Positions 40,740 to 47,796 of a DNA stretch of 64,000 nt are shown here, piece by piece. The stretch comes from Nocardioides luteus. Lineage in GTDB: Bacteria; Actinomycetota; Actinomycetes; Propionibacteriales; Nocardioidaceae. Under the pieces are notes generated by a model. It did no database searches. It saw nothing but the letters and a program-made list of their open reading frames with translations, and had not been told where the DNA came from. Numbering within the stretch: position 1 is the stretch's first letter; each line of letters begins with the position of its first letter. The position numbers were made by a program, and so were the translations under genes. Location of the stretch: assembly GCF_015752315.1 (NCBI RefSeq), contig NZ_JADOVJ010000001.1, forward strand, positions 5,510,501 to 5,574,500. The letters run 5' to 3'.

Positions 40740-41596
40740 GCGTCCGAGGGTACGCCCCCGGTGGTCGAGCTTGTCGAGACCATCTGTCCCGACGCATCGA
40801 CCCCGTGATCTGCATCATCGTCATCAGTCCGCGGACGGAGCGTGTCGCGCACGTAGCGCCACCACACATAGATCCCGAAGATGCCGAACAGCCACCACTC
40901 GATCGCGTAGAGGAGGTTGCGCAACCCCGTCGTGGCCTCCGGCTCGGGCAGCTGCGGAGCGGGTACGTCGGCCACGTCCGTGGCGCCGTCGTTCACCGGC
41001 ATCGAGCTGGCCGGCCAGTTGTCCTCGACCGGCGAGCGCACCATGTAGGCGCTGTAGAGGTCGTAGCTGGTGCGCGAGATCAGGTCGGAGATGTCGAGCT
41101 GCGGGAAGACGTTGTCGGACTTGCGGTCGTCGGCGACGTCGGTCCAGTCGCTGGGCTGCAGCCAGCCGGTGACGGTGACGTGGCCGCGCGGCGCCGGCGG
41201 CGCGGTGCCGACCTCCGGGGTCCAGCCGCGCACGACGTAGACGGCCGATTCAGTGTCCTCGACGAGCACCGGCGTGACGGCCCAGAAGCCGACCTGGGAG
41301 CCCCGCTCCATCCCGTCGATGAAGATGGTCTCCTCGGGCATCCAGATCCCGGAGACGGTCACCGGACGGCCGATCTGCTCCCACGGGAAGGCGTCGTTGG
41401 GCCCGATCAGATCCGTGAACGCCTTCGGCTTCGCGTGCACGAGCTCGGCGACCTGGTCCTGCTTGTCCTGCTGGCTCGACTGGTACTGCCACACCCCGAG
41501 CAGCACCGCGCCGGTCACGAAGATCACCACCAGCGCGTGCGCACCCCACATCCTGGGGGAGAAGATGCTTCGCGGGGGACTGGTCTGGGCGGCCAT
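40736..41596 (-). CDS. SURF1-family cytochrome oxidase assembly protein
   Basis: Membrane protein of 286 aa in the SURF1 family, which helps insert heme a into the aa3-type cytochrome c oxidase. An N-terminal helix (WGAHALVVIFVTGAVLLGVWQYQSS), the conserved GRPVTVSGIWMPEETIFIDG, GFWAVTPVLVE…AVYVVRGW, and a C-terminal helix (LLYAIEWWLFGIFGIYVWWRYVRD) are all present. The final 16 or so codons (GQMVSTSSTTGG…) are encoded by a GGTGGTC…GACCA(TC) repeat at 40760–40784 that has entered the end of the reading frame. It is followed by an overlapping DUF3817 gene. Confidence 0.89.
   Translation of the reverse strand: MAAQTSPPRSIFSPRMWGAHALVVIFVTGAVLLGVWQYQSSQQDKQDQVAELVHAKPKAFTDLIGPNDAFPWEQIGRPVTVSGIWMPEETIFIDGMERGSQVGFWAVTPVLVEDTESAVYVVRGWTPEVGTAPPAPRGHVTVTGWLQPSDWTDVADDRKSDNVFPQLDISDLISRTSYDLYSAYMVRSPVEDNWPASSMPVNDGATDVADVPAPQLPEPEATTGLRNLLYAIEWWLFGIFGIYVWWRYVRDTLRPRTDDDDADHGVDASGQMVSTSSTTGGVPSDA
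40760..40784. repeat. GGTGGTC…GACCATC palindromic repeat, copy in SURF1 gene
   Basis: Twenty-five-base element with arms GGTGGTC and GACCATC around GAGCTTGTCGA. It lies in frame in the end of the SURF1 gene, just before the DUF3817 start. It is related to the copies at 57239, 57708, 59306 and 60272. Confidence 0.8.
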
Positions 41597-41618
41597 AGCA
41601 CTCTCAGAGTACGGGGGC

Positions 41619-42521
41619 CTAGTCGCAGACCGCGAATGGGACGGGTTCGCTGGTGACCAGGGTGGCCGCCGTCACCGGGCTCGTCACCCGGAAACCGATC
41701 CGCCCCGTGGACGGGTCCGCGACACCGTGGGTGAAGACCTTCTTGTACGCAGCGTCCTGATCACCCAGCTTCAGCCGGTAGAACAGGTCGTCGCGGTCCT
41801 CGCCGAGTCGCAGCGTGGCCAGCCCGCCGCCGAACTCGACCGAGAAGGCCTCGACCGGCGCCAGCCGGGTCTTCTCCTTCGGTCCGCCCTCGGCGCAGCC
41901 GTTGACGACGTACGTCGAGGTGGCCGGGCCTCCGGCAACCGCGACCAATGGCTCCTGGGCTGCCCAGTTCTCGGCGCCCGGGGCCGCGGTGTGCTTGGTG
42001 ATCAGGTGGGTCTTCGGGTCGAACGTCGCGCCCTTCAGCGGTCCGACGCCGGCCTTGATCGCCCGGCCCGGCTTCACCCGGTCGGCGACCCTGATGACGA
42101 ATCCCTCCGTGCCGCCGCCGGTGAACCTGGCCTCCCAGACGACGTCGGCCGCGCCCCACTTGTAGGTGTCACGCAGCCGCTGGTCGACGCCGCGCAGCAG
42201 CCCGCCGCTGACCTGGGCCGCGCCTTTGTCGGCCCGGCTCCACAGGTTGCTCTGCTCCGCCGGGCTCGTCCTGCTGGTGACGTCGTCGAGGCCGAAGAGC
42301 GACTTCACCTCGTCGTAGTCGGTCACCGCCAGCGTCTTCGCACTCACGGGCACGAACGTCATGGCGGCCTCGACGGGGCTCATGGTCGCGGCGTACGCGG
42401 GGTAGGTCTCCTCCGTGGGCGCCGCTTCCGGCTTCTTCGGCTCGCTGTCGTCCCCACAGCCCACCAGCGCAACTGCCAGCCCCACGGCCAGCACGCCGAC
42501 ACCCCATCGCCTCACGTCCAC
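41619..42521 (-). CDS. Lipoprotein of unknown function
   Basis: Exported lipoprotein (300 aa): a signal peptide VRRWGVGVLAVGLAVALVGC with lipobox and Cys at 22, then an acidic linker and a globular domain with no family I recognise. It is not obviously enzymatic; FTGGGTEGFVIRVADRVKP and TSTYVVNGCAEGGPKEKTR are its distinctive segments, and two Cys (NGC, FAVCD) may pair. Start GTG 42521 has an AATACT-like −10 at about 42534–42529, which suggests a leaderless mRNA. It sits 22 bases after the SURF1 start side on the same strand but has its own leader, so co-transcription is uncertain. Confidence 0.78.
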   Translation of the reverse strand: MDVRRWGVGVLAVGLAVALVGCGDDSEPKKPEAAPTEETYPAYAATMSPVEAAMTFVPVSAKTLAVTDYDEVKSLFGLDDVTSRTSPAEQSNLWSRADKGAAQVSGGLLRGVDQRLRDTYKWGAADVVWEARFTGGGTEGFVIRVADRVKPGRAIKAGVGPLKGATFDPKTHLITKHTAAPGAENWAAQEPLVAVAGGPATSTYVVNGCAEGGPKEKTRLAPVEAFSVEFGGGLATLRLGEDRDDLFYRLKLGDQDAAYKKVFTHGVADPSTGRIGFRVTSPVTAATLVTSEPVPFAVCD

Positions 42522-42594
42522 CCCAACGAGTATTCCCGATCCCCGTCACGGTATGTGGCACATCGGTCCCAGCGAGATGGGGCACGACATAGAT

Positions 42595-42625
42595 GGAGGC
42601 CGCAGGCAGATCGCCTGCGGCCTCC
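42595..42625 (-). terminator. Terminator after the 2OG oxygenase gene
   Basis: GGAGGCCGCAGGC (42595–42607) and GCCTGCGGCCTCC (42613–42625) form a perfect 13-bp stem with a 5-nt loop. It lies 14 bases past the stop of the minus-strand oxygenase gene. Confidence 0.83.
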
Positions 42626-42638
42626 TTGATCCCGAGCG

Positions 42639-43676
42639 TCAGCGACCAGCGGCTGTGAGCTCAAGGGATGCGGGGAGAGGCTCGAGCACCGGGTCGATGA
42701 TCCGCGACGATGCCTCCGACCGAGCGACCCGACTGCGGCGCAGGTCCTTGACGGTCGTGAGGCGGCGGAGCCAACGGTCGGTGCCGTCGTAGCGAGCCTT
42801 GAACGGCTTACGGCCGTGCAGTGCACGGTGGTTGTCGACGATGAGGATCTCACCCGGGGCGAGAGCGACGTCCTCGACGTTCGCGGAGAGCTCCATGATG
42901 AGCAGCTGGAGCGCCTGGTCGGCCTCGACGTCACCCGGCAGCGCCTCCATGTAGGGCGGGTCGAGCCGGACGTCGGGAGCCTGCGGAGACCCGGAGAGCA
43001 CGGCGGTCGGCGTGGCGAGCAGCTCGCCCTCGTTGACGCCGGCCTCGCGCAGGTTGCGGAGGTGCTCGTCGTCGGGGCGGATCACGTAGCGCGGCTCGAA
43101 CAGCGGCGCGTACTCCGGGCCGGTCACGTCGATCGAGCTGATCCCCACCGCGGTGGTCGGGATCATGTCGTCGTTGCGCAGCGAGATCAGGCCGAGGTGG
43201 TCGCAGCGCAGGTCGCTGAACGCGTCCTCGATGTGCAGGTCGAGCACGACGTCGCTGCTGTGGCCGGTCTGCAGGCTCTCCTGCTTCTGGATGGGCAGGA
43301 TGTTGTTGACCAGCTGGCCACCCTGCAGCGAGGACCAGGAGACGGCGTCGCCGAGCTGGGCCATGATCAGGGCGAGCCAGAAGTCGGCGGCGTGCGGCGC
43401 CTGGGCGTCGGGGTGGTTCCAGTGCGGCGGGGTCGGGCCGGCGGTCACCGGAAGGCCGCTGATCACCAGAGCATCGGTCGCATCGCCGTAGCGGAACGCA
43501 CGGATCGCCCGGGCGACGCTCTCGGGGAGCTCACCACCGAGGAACGGCGCGGTCTCGAGGAACTCCGAGGAGACCGGATCCCCGAATCGAGCGAGCAACG
43601 ACTCCGCCAGCGTGGCTGCGGCCTGGGACTCGGCTGGGGTCATCTCGACCCGGGTGACTACGGACTCTGCGCCCAC
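42639..43676 (-). CDS. Fe(II)/2-oxoglutarate oxygenase, clavaminate synthase-like
   Basis: Iron/2-oxoglutarate oxygenase (345 aa) in the clavaminate synthase / VioC / AsnO group, which hydroxylate free or carrier-bound amino acids such as Arg or Asn. The facial triad is HxE in VLDLHIEDAFSDLRCDHL (instead of the usual HxD) and a distal His in LIVDNHRALHGRKPF, with the 2-oxoglutarate-binding Arg in the same block (RWLRRL). LVNNILPIQKQESLQTGHSS is a typical substrate-lid segment. No NRPS or other biosynthetic gene is near, so it is an orphan. A CAGAAA-CGT-TTTCTG palindrome lies 40 bp upstream. It is in a 269-bp gap that is richer in A+T than its surroundings. Confidence 0.85.
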   Translation of the reverse strand: MGAESVVTRVEMTPAESQAAATLAESLLARFGDPVSSEFLETAPFLGGELPESVARAIRAFRYGDATDALVISGLPVTAGPTPPHWNHPDAQAPHAADFWLALIMAQLGDAVSWSSLQGGQLVNNILPIQKQESLQTGHSSDVVLDLHIEDAFSDLRCDHLGLISLRNDDMIPTTAVGISSIDVTGPEYAPLFEPRYVIRPDDEHLRNLREAGVNEGELLATPTAVLSGSPQAPDVRLDPPYMEALPGDVEADQALQLLIMELSANVEDVALAPGEILIVDNHRALHGRKPFKARYDGTDRWLRRLTTVKDLRRSRVARSEASSRIIDPVLEPLPASLELTAAGR

Positions 43677-43715
43677 AACATTGACCTTTCGGACTTTGTG
43701 GTGGAGGGGTTTCGT

Positions 43716-43730
43716 CAGAAACGTTTTCTG
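43716..43730. promoter_or_regulatory. Palindrome upstream of the oxygenase gene
   Basis: CAGAAA-CGT-TTTCTG, a perfect 6-bp inverted repeat with a 3-bp centre, starts 40 bp upstream of the oxygenase start. The surrounding 43677–43945 gap is AT-richer than the neighbourhood and otherwise empty. The regulator is unknown. Confidence 0.45.
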
Positions 43731-43945
43731 GCACCCGCACCAAAGGGTTTCCTAAGTTCGGGACCACTTTGTTCCGCCGTACGGAATTCAAACGAGTGAT
43801 AGGTCCAAATGACGAGACGATAGGTATTAGGCCCCTTGCGCAAACGGCGTGAACCTGTTTAGGGAATGTATCTCCCTTGCGGTATCCCAGTTACCAGAGA
43901 TTTGCCCGTTCAGCCTGGCTTTTCGGAAATCGTCGGCAGGAACCT

Positions 43946-44365
43946 TCACCGGTACGGATCGACGAGCTCGCGCAGCGAGGTGAGCGCCTCCCGCAGCGCC
44001 GTCGCCAGCCGGGGCCCGAGGTAGTCGTTCCACTCCTGCTCGACGCTCATCGCCACCTCCCGCGCACGGTCGGCTGCGGCCTGCCCCTCCACCGTGAACC
44101 TGATCAGGCGCGCGCGACCGTCGGTCGGGTCCGGGACCCGCTCGACGAGCCCCTCCCGCTCCAGCGCCGCGACCAGCACGCTCGCGGTCTGCTTGGTCAC
44201 CTGTGCCTGCTCGGCCAGGTCCACCAGGCGCGAGCCGTCCTCGGCGATCCGCTGGGCGAGCCGAGCCTGCGCGACGGTGATGTTGTAGCCGGCGTCCCGC
44301 ATCGCCGAGATGACGCGCTCGTCCATCGCCCGGTAGGCGATGAGCATGAGCGTTGCGATGTCCAT
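43946..44365 (-). CDS. MarR-family transcriptional regulator
   Basis: MarR-type repressor (139 aa). The winged helix is visible: ITVAQARLAQRIAEDGSRLVDLAEQAQVTKQTASVLVAALEREGLVERVPDPTDGRARLIRFTVEGQAAADRAREV. AAGGGGG precedes ATG 44365. It is divergent from a DUF1304 membrane protein, a commonly seen pair, and a GTCAG-N5-CTGAC palindrome lies between the two. Probably a repressor of the DUF1304 gene in response to an unknown small molecule. Confidence 0.88.
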   Translation of the reverse strand: MDIATLMLIAYRAMDERVISAMRDAGYNITVAQARLAQRIAEDGSRLVDLAEQAQVTKQTASVLVAALEREGLVERVPDPTDGRARLIRFTVEGQAAADRAREVAMSVEQEWNDYLGPRLATALREALTSLRELVDPYR

Positions 44366-44404
44366 CGAACCCCCTTGACACCCTGCGGCACCCTGGTCAA
44401 TATG

Positions 44405-44425
44405 GTCAGCAAGACTGACTATCAT
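44405..44425 (+). promoter_or_regulatory. MarR operator and −10 element of the DUF1304 gene
   Basis: GTCAG-N5-CTGAC (44405–44419) is an inverted repeat followed directly by TATCAT (44420–44425), a good −10 hexamer on the plus strand. A repressor bound here would block the DUF1304 promoter. The adjacent sequence also contains a repeated GGTCA. Confidence 0.5.
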
Positions 44426-44539
44426 ACCGCTCTCCGGTGTCCAGACAGCCGTCTGTTCACGGGGCTCCGCCGGACGCGTGTTGCCTTCACGATCTCCACC
44501 GCCGCCTCGCTCGTCGAGGCCCGTCCCGAGCAGGTCACC

Positions 44540-44938
44540 ATGAACGCAGTCGCACAGCTCAGCGCCGGCATCTCCGCCGTGATCCTCATCGCCGTCTTCC
44601 CCCTCGAGGCCTTCTTCATCGAGCGTCCGGCGGTCCAGCGCTTCCTCGGCATCGAGGCGCACGGCATCCGCAACGTCCACCTGTGGTCGTTCTGCATCGG
44701 CGCTCGTAACGCCCTCGCCGGGGTCGGCACGCTCATCGGGCTCTGGATGGTCAACTTCGGCGACGAGACCGCCGGGGTCACCGTCGTGGTCGTCACCTGC
44801 ATCTACATGCTGCTCGCCTCGCTGTTCATGGGTGTCGCCGACGCCCTCGGCTTCTGGCTCCCGCGCGGCGGCAGCATCAAGGGCACGGTCGCCTCGTCCG
44901 TACTCCCGGCGATCGCACTGATCGCGATCGCAGTCTGA
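44540..44938 (+). CDS. DUF1304 family membrane protein
   Basis: Small membrane protein (132 aa) of the DUF1304 family (four helices). The family pattern reads LIAVFPLEAFFIERPAVQRFLGI, HIRNVHLW-like NVHLWSFCIGARNALAGVGTLIGLWMV, and a final helix ending IALIAIAV. The function is unknown; members are often controlled by MarR or TetR regulators. ATG 44540 is chosen because the domain begins there; the in-frame codons upstream overlap the promoter and operator. The divergent MarR gene is the likely repressor. Confidence 0.82.
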   Translation: MNAVAQLSAGISAVILIAVFPLEAFFIERPAVQRFLGIEAHGIRNVHLWSFCIGARNALAGVGTLIGLWMVNFGDETAGVTVVVVTCIYMLLASLFMGVADALGFWLPRGGSIKGTVASSVLPAIALIAIAV

Positions 44939-44974
44939 TAGCGGGAACCACCCCGGAGCACTACGCTCCGAAGC

Positions 44975-45472
44975 ATGGGCACCGCGATCATCTCGGGACT
45001 CTTCGCCGTGGTGCTCGCCTGCGTCGCCTGGGGCCTGCAGAACGGCAGCCGACGGGCCCGTGTCCTCTCCCGGATCGAGCGCTACACCCAGATCCTCAAG
45101 GACATTCCGTACGGCCATCCGGCGCGGGCCCATCTCGACGCCGCCCTGGCCGCCGAGGCCAAGAAGTTGAGCGCCCTGACCGGCGCGACGCCGTCGTTCG
45201 CCCCCGCGCCGCTCCCCGACGGTCCACTCGAGCCCGCCGACGGCGGACCCGCGACCATGGACGACATCTTCGGGACGGGCGACCATCGACCGATCACGCC
45301 CGGCGCACGGCCCCCGGTTCAGCCGCCGATCCTCTCACCACCATGGACTGCGCCACCACGGGTTCGCTCGTCCACGCCGCTTCGGGCGTACGCATCCGTG
45401 GGGCTGGGGGTCCTGGCCGGCGGGTTCGCGATCTTCGCGCTCTGGCTCGCCATCGACCAGCTCGTGCACTGA
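44975..45472 (+). CDS. Hypothetical membrane protein
   Basis: Protein of 165 aa with a helix at each end: MGTAIISGLFAVVLACVAWGL and YASVGLGVLAGGFAIFALWLAIDQL. Between them is a hydrophilic part with a basic helix (SRRARVLSRIERYTQILKDIP) and a long Pro-rich, probably unstructured stretch. I do not recognise a family. A TACGCT hexamer (44962–44967) ends seven bases before the ATG, so the mRNA is probably leaderless. It follows the DUF1304 gene by 36 bp on the same strand. Confidence 0.72.
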   Translation: MGTAIISGLFAVVLACVAWGLQNGSRRARVLSRIERYTQILKDIPYGHPARAHLDAALAAEAKKLSALTGATPSFAPAPLPDGPLEPADGGPATMDDIFGTGDHRPITPGARPPVQPPILSPPWTAPPRVRSSTPLRAYASVGLGVLAGGFAIFALWLAIDQLVH

Positions 45473-45478
45473 GATCAC

Positions 45479-45513
45479 ATGCCTTGACAGGCATATTCCG
45501 TTTGAGGCATGTT
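45479..45513 (+). promoter_or_regulatory. ArsR promoter with repeated AGGCAT operator
   Basis: TTGACA at 45484–45489 and a CATGTT-like −10 at 45508–45513 would start transcription at about 45520, exactly at the GTG of arsR. ATGCCT-TGAC-AGGCAT (45479–45494) and a further AGGCAT (45505–45510) overlap both promoter elements and are candidate ArsR binding half sites. Confidence 0.55.
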
Positions 45514-45519
45514 TAAGGG

Positions 45520-45852
45520 GTGCCCACCCGAGACGTCTTCAGCGTGATCGCCGACCCGACCCGCCGGCAGATCCTCGACCTGCTCTGCCAGCGCGAGATG
45601 GCGGTGGGGGAGCTGGTGGAGACCCTCGGGCTCGCCCAGCCGAACGTGTCCAAGCACCTGCGGACCCTGGGCGAGGCAGATCTGGTCCACGTACGCATCG
45701 ACGGACCGCGCCGCCACTACCGGCTGCGTCCCGAGCGGCTCCGCGAGCTGGAGGAGTGGCTGGCGCCCTACCGCCGGATGTGGGCCGACCGGCTGGATGC
45801 GCTCGAGCGTCACCTGGACCAGCTCGACGACCCCGACCACGAGGAGGACTGA
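45520..45852 (+). CDS. ArsR-family transcriptional regulator
   Basis: Winged-helix repressor (110 aa) of the ArsR/SmtB group without obvious metal-binding Cys clusters: DVFSVIADPTRRQILDLLCQREMAVGELVETLGLAQPNVSKHLRTLGEADLVHVRIDGPRRHYRLRPERL. This type often sits next to an AHSA1/SRPBCC protein, as here, and represses both genes. GTG 45520 coincides with the predicted transcription start (leaderless). The stop is two bases before the ATG of the next gene, so the two are one operon. Confidence 0.9.
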   Translation: MPTRDVFSVIADPTRRQILDLLCQREMAVGELVETLGLAQPNVSKHLRTLGEADLVHVRIDGPRRHYRLRPERLRELEEWLAPYRRMWADRLDALERHLDQLDDPDHEED

Positions 45853-45853
45853 G

Positions 45854-46447
45854 ATGACCACGACGACCGGACCCATGGGCGAGGTGATCCGCGACGGCGA
45901 GAGGACGGGCCTTCGCTACGTACGCCAGCTGCGCCACTCCCCCGAGAAGGTGTGGCGGGCGCTGACCGAGCCGGACGGCCTGCGGCACTGGTTCCCGACC
46001 GACATCGTCGGCGAGCGTGTCGCCGGCGCGCGCCTGAGCCTCCCGTTCTGGCCCGAGGGCCTGGAGCTGGCGAGCACCACCGAGGCGATCGAGGAGATGG
46101 GTGTCGACCCGGACAGCTACGTCTCGGAAGGGGAGCTGCGGGTGTGGGACCCGCCCCGGACCTTCGAGTTCACCTGGGGGATGGACGGTCGTACGGACCT
46201 GACCGACCTGCTCCGCTTCGACCTCGAACCCACCGACGACGGCACCCGCCTCACCTTCACGACCTGGCTGGGCGGACCCACCGGCAACACGGACACCGCC
46301 GTCGGCTGGCACGTCTGCCTCGACCAGCTCGCCGGTCTCCTCGACGCCCCGGGCTCACCGACCGACGATGCCGCCGTCGTCGTCCAGCGCGTCATGGCCC
46401 AAGCCGACGAGCTGCGCCCTGCGTACGCCGCCCTGATCTCGTCGTAA
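45854..46447 (+). CDS. AHSA1/SRPBCC-domain protein
   Basis: Activator-of-Hsp90 (AHSA1)-like SRPBCC protein (197 aa), a small-molecule-binding fold. The core is LRYVRQLRHSPEKVWRALTEPDGLRHWFPTDIVGERVAGARLSLPFWPEGLEL and RVWDPPRTFEFTWGMDGRTDLTDLLRFDLEPTDDGTRLTFTTWLGG, a typical AHSA1 layout, then a GWHVCLDQLAGLL segment. GAGGAGG in the end of arsR serves as its ribosome binding site. It is paired with arsR in one operon; the ligand is unknown. Confidence 0.88.
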   Translation: MTTTTGPMGEVIRDGERTGLRYVRQLRHSPEKVWRALTEPDGLRHWFPTDIVGERVAGARLSLPFWPEGLELASTTEAIEEMGVDPDSYVSEGELRVWDPPRTFEFTWGMDGRTDLTDLLRFDLEPTDDGTRLTFTTWLGGPTGNTDTAVGWHVCLDQLAGLLDAPGSPTDDAAVVVQRVMAQADELRPAYAALISS

Positions 46448-46454
46448 AGCGAAC

Positions 46455-46480
46455 GAAACCGCAGGTCACCCTGCGGTTTC
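46455..46480. terminator. Hairpin between AHSA1 gene and tRNA-Ala
   Basis: GAAACCGCAGG (46455–46465) pairs with CCTGCGGTTTC (46470–46480) across TCAC. It lies between converging transcripts (AHSA1 gene plus, tRNA-Ala minus) and is three bases from the end of the tRNA, so it serves both. Confidence 0.84.
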
Positions 46481-46482
46481 TG

Positions 46483-46558
46483 TGGTGGAGCGTAGGGGAC
46501 TCGAACCCCTAACCCCCTGCTTGCAAAGCAGGTGCGCTACCAATTGCGCCAACGCCCC
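46483..46558 (-). tRNA. tRNA-Ala (TGC)
   Basis: Minus-strand cloverleaf from 46558: acceptor GGGGCGT, D arm GCGCAATTGGTAGCGC, anticodon stem CCTGC/GCAGG with loop TTTGCAA (anticodon TGC), T arm AGGGGTTCGAGTCCCCT, closing ACGCTCC A. CCA is encoded (46485–46483). Confidence 0.96.
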
Positions 46559-46575
46559 GGACGGGTGTCCGTCGG

Positions 46576-46695
46576 TCAGTTCACCTTGTCGGTCGCCGCG
46601 GCCCAGTGACCCTTCTCGGGGTTGGACTGGTCGAGCTTCTTCTTGGCGAGGACGATGCCAGCCGCGGCCAGCAGTACGAGGACGATCTTCTTCAT
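46576..46695 (-). CDS. DLW-39 family protein (39 aa)
   Basis: Very short gene. Reading the minus strand from ATG 46695 gives 39 residues beginning [20 protein letters not shown] and ending [10 protein letters not shown]. The hydrophobic N-terminal helix, Lys-rich break and the W-A-x-A-T-D ending match the DLW-39 family, found in actinobacteria beside tRNA-Ala and gyrA. The ribosome binding site GGAGA is six bases before the ATG. The function is unknown; it is likely an inner-membrane micropeptide. It lies 17 bases upstream of tRNA-Ala on the same strand. Confidence 0.9.
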   Translation of the reverse strand: MKKIVLVLLAAAGIVLAKKKLDQSNPEKGHWAAATDKVN

Positions 46696-46776
46696 GTCTT
46701 CTCCTGCAGGTCGTGGGGGAGCATCACTGCCCGTTAGACCAGGAAAGCGTACCGGCCCGCCATGAGGCGTACGAAA

Positions 46777-47724
46777 TCAACCGGCCTCGGGATCGGGCGC
46801 CAGGCCGAGGGAGGCGATGGGGGTGAGGGTCATGTGGGTGCTCGCCCACATCCGGCCGGTCAGGAGCCCGAACCCGTACGCCGAGGGCCGGCTGTAGGGG
46901 GAGGCGCCGGACTCGTAGGTGGTGATGAGCTCGCCCGAGACCTCGACGATGGCTTCGGCCATGTTCGGGAACTTGAACTTGCGCCGGACCGCGCCGACGC
47001 GGCCGTCGGGCTTCCGTTCGCAGATGAAGATGGTGCTCGGCCGGTGGCGGCCGAACGACGAGGAGAAGACGTACTCGTCACGGCGTACGACGACGCCCTG
47101 GACCTTCGGCGGGGTGGTGGTCGAGATGACCGGCTCGGAGAAGTCCCACTCGCCGTTCTCGCCCTTCTCGTAGGCGTACAGCGTCTGGTTGCCGAAGCCA
47201 CCCACGTAGAGCTGGTTGCCACGGATCCGGCAGTAGGAGCCGGCCGCCACCTTCACCGGCGCCTCGATCGGCTCGACCTCGGCGGCCTTCTCCGAGTTGC
47301 GGATCTTCGACAGCGAGTAGCGGTAGAGCTTGCCGGTGCCGCCGCCGGCGCCCTTGGACAACCAGACGTCGTCGCCGTCGACCGCGACGCCGCCGGCATG
47401 GCCGGGGCCGGCCTTGCCGTTGAAGCCCACCAACAGCACCTCGGCGACGGTCTTGCCGCTCTTCAGGTCGACCAGGACGAGCGCCGAGCCCTTGTCGTGG
47501 GAGTAGTAGCTCTGGGCCAGCAGGTTGGTGTCGGGGCCGTAGCCCAGCCCCTGCGGAGTCCAGTCGTCGGTGCCGCCGGTGGCCAGCGTGTTGGGGATGA
47601 GCGGGCCGACGCGCCCACCCAGCCGCTGCCCCCACCTCTCGGTGCGCCGCATGCCTCCCCTGACCCATCGCCGCGTACGTCCCGGGATGGAGTCGAGGTC
47701 GAACGGAAGGTCGATCTTCGTCAT
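46777..47724 (-). CDS. Hypothetical beta-propeller-like protein
   Basis: Protein of 315 aa, soluble, no signal peptide. It shows repeated beta-strand units (DDWTPQGLGYGPDTNLLAQSYYSHD, GPGHAGGVAVDGDDVWLSKG, GSYCRIRGNQLYVGGFGNQTLYAYE, VQGVVVRRDEYVFSSSFGRHRPSTIFI), reminiscent of a YncE- or SMP30-like six-bladed propeller. No catalytic residues are recognisable and no function can be given. The N-terminal 45 residues are basic. Its start lies 72 bp from the divergent MBL gene. Confidence 0.78.
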   Translation of the reverse strand: MTKIDLPFDLDSIPGRTRRWVRGGMRRTERWGQRLGGRVGPLIPNTLATGGTDDWTPQGLGYGPDTNLLAQSYYSHDKGSALVLVDLKSGKTVAEVLLVGFNGKAGPGHAGGVAVDGDDVWLSKGAGGGTGKLYRYSLSKIRNSEKAAEVEPIEAPVKVAAGSYCRIRGNQLYVGGFGNQTLYAYEKGENGEWDFSEPVISTTTPPKVQGVVVRRDEYVFSSSFGRHRPSTIFICERKPDGRVGAVRRKFKFPNMAEAIVEVSGELITTYESGASPYSRPSAYGFGLLTGRMWASTHMTLTPIASLGLAPDPEAG

Positions 47725-47796
47725 GATGGTGATGTTCGCATGCGGTTCCTACCGTGGTCGGATGGCGTACCGGCTCACGGCCGATACGTTCCCTCT

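Noticed and set aside
46762..47796. N-terminal extension of the MBL gene back to 46762
   Set aside because: It is antisense to the 46777–47724 gene; GTG 47797 has a matching promoter hexamer and begins the MBL protein.
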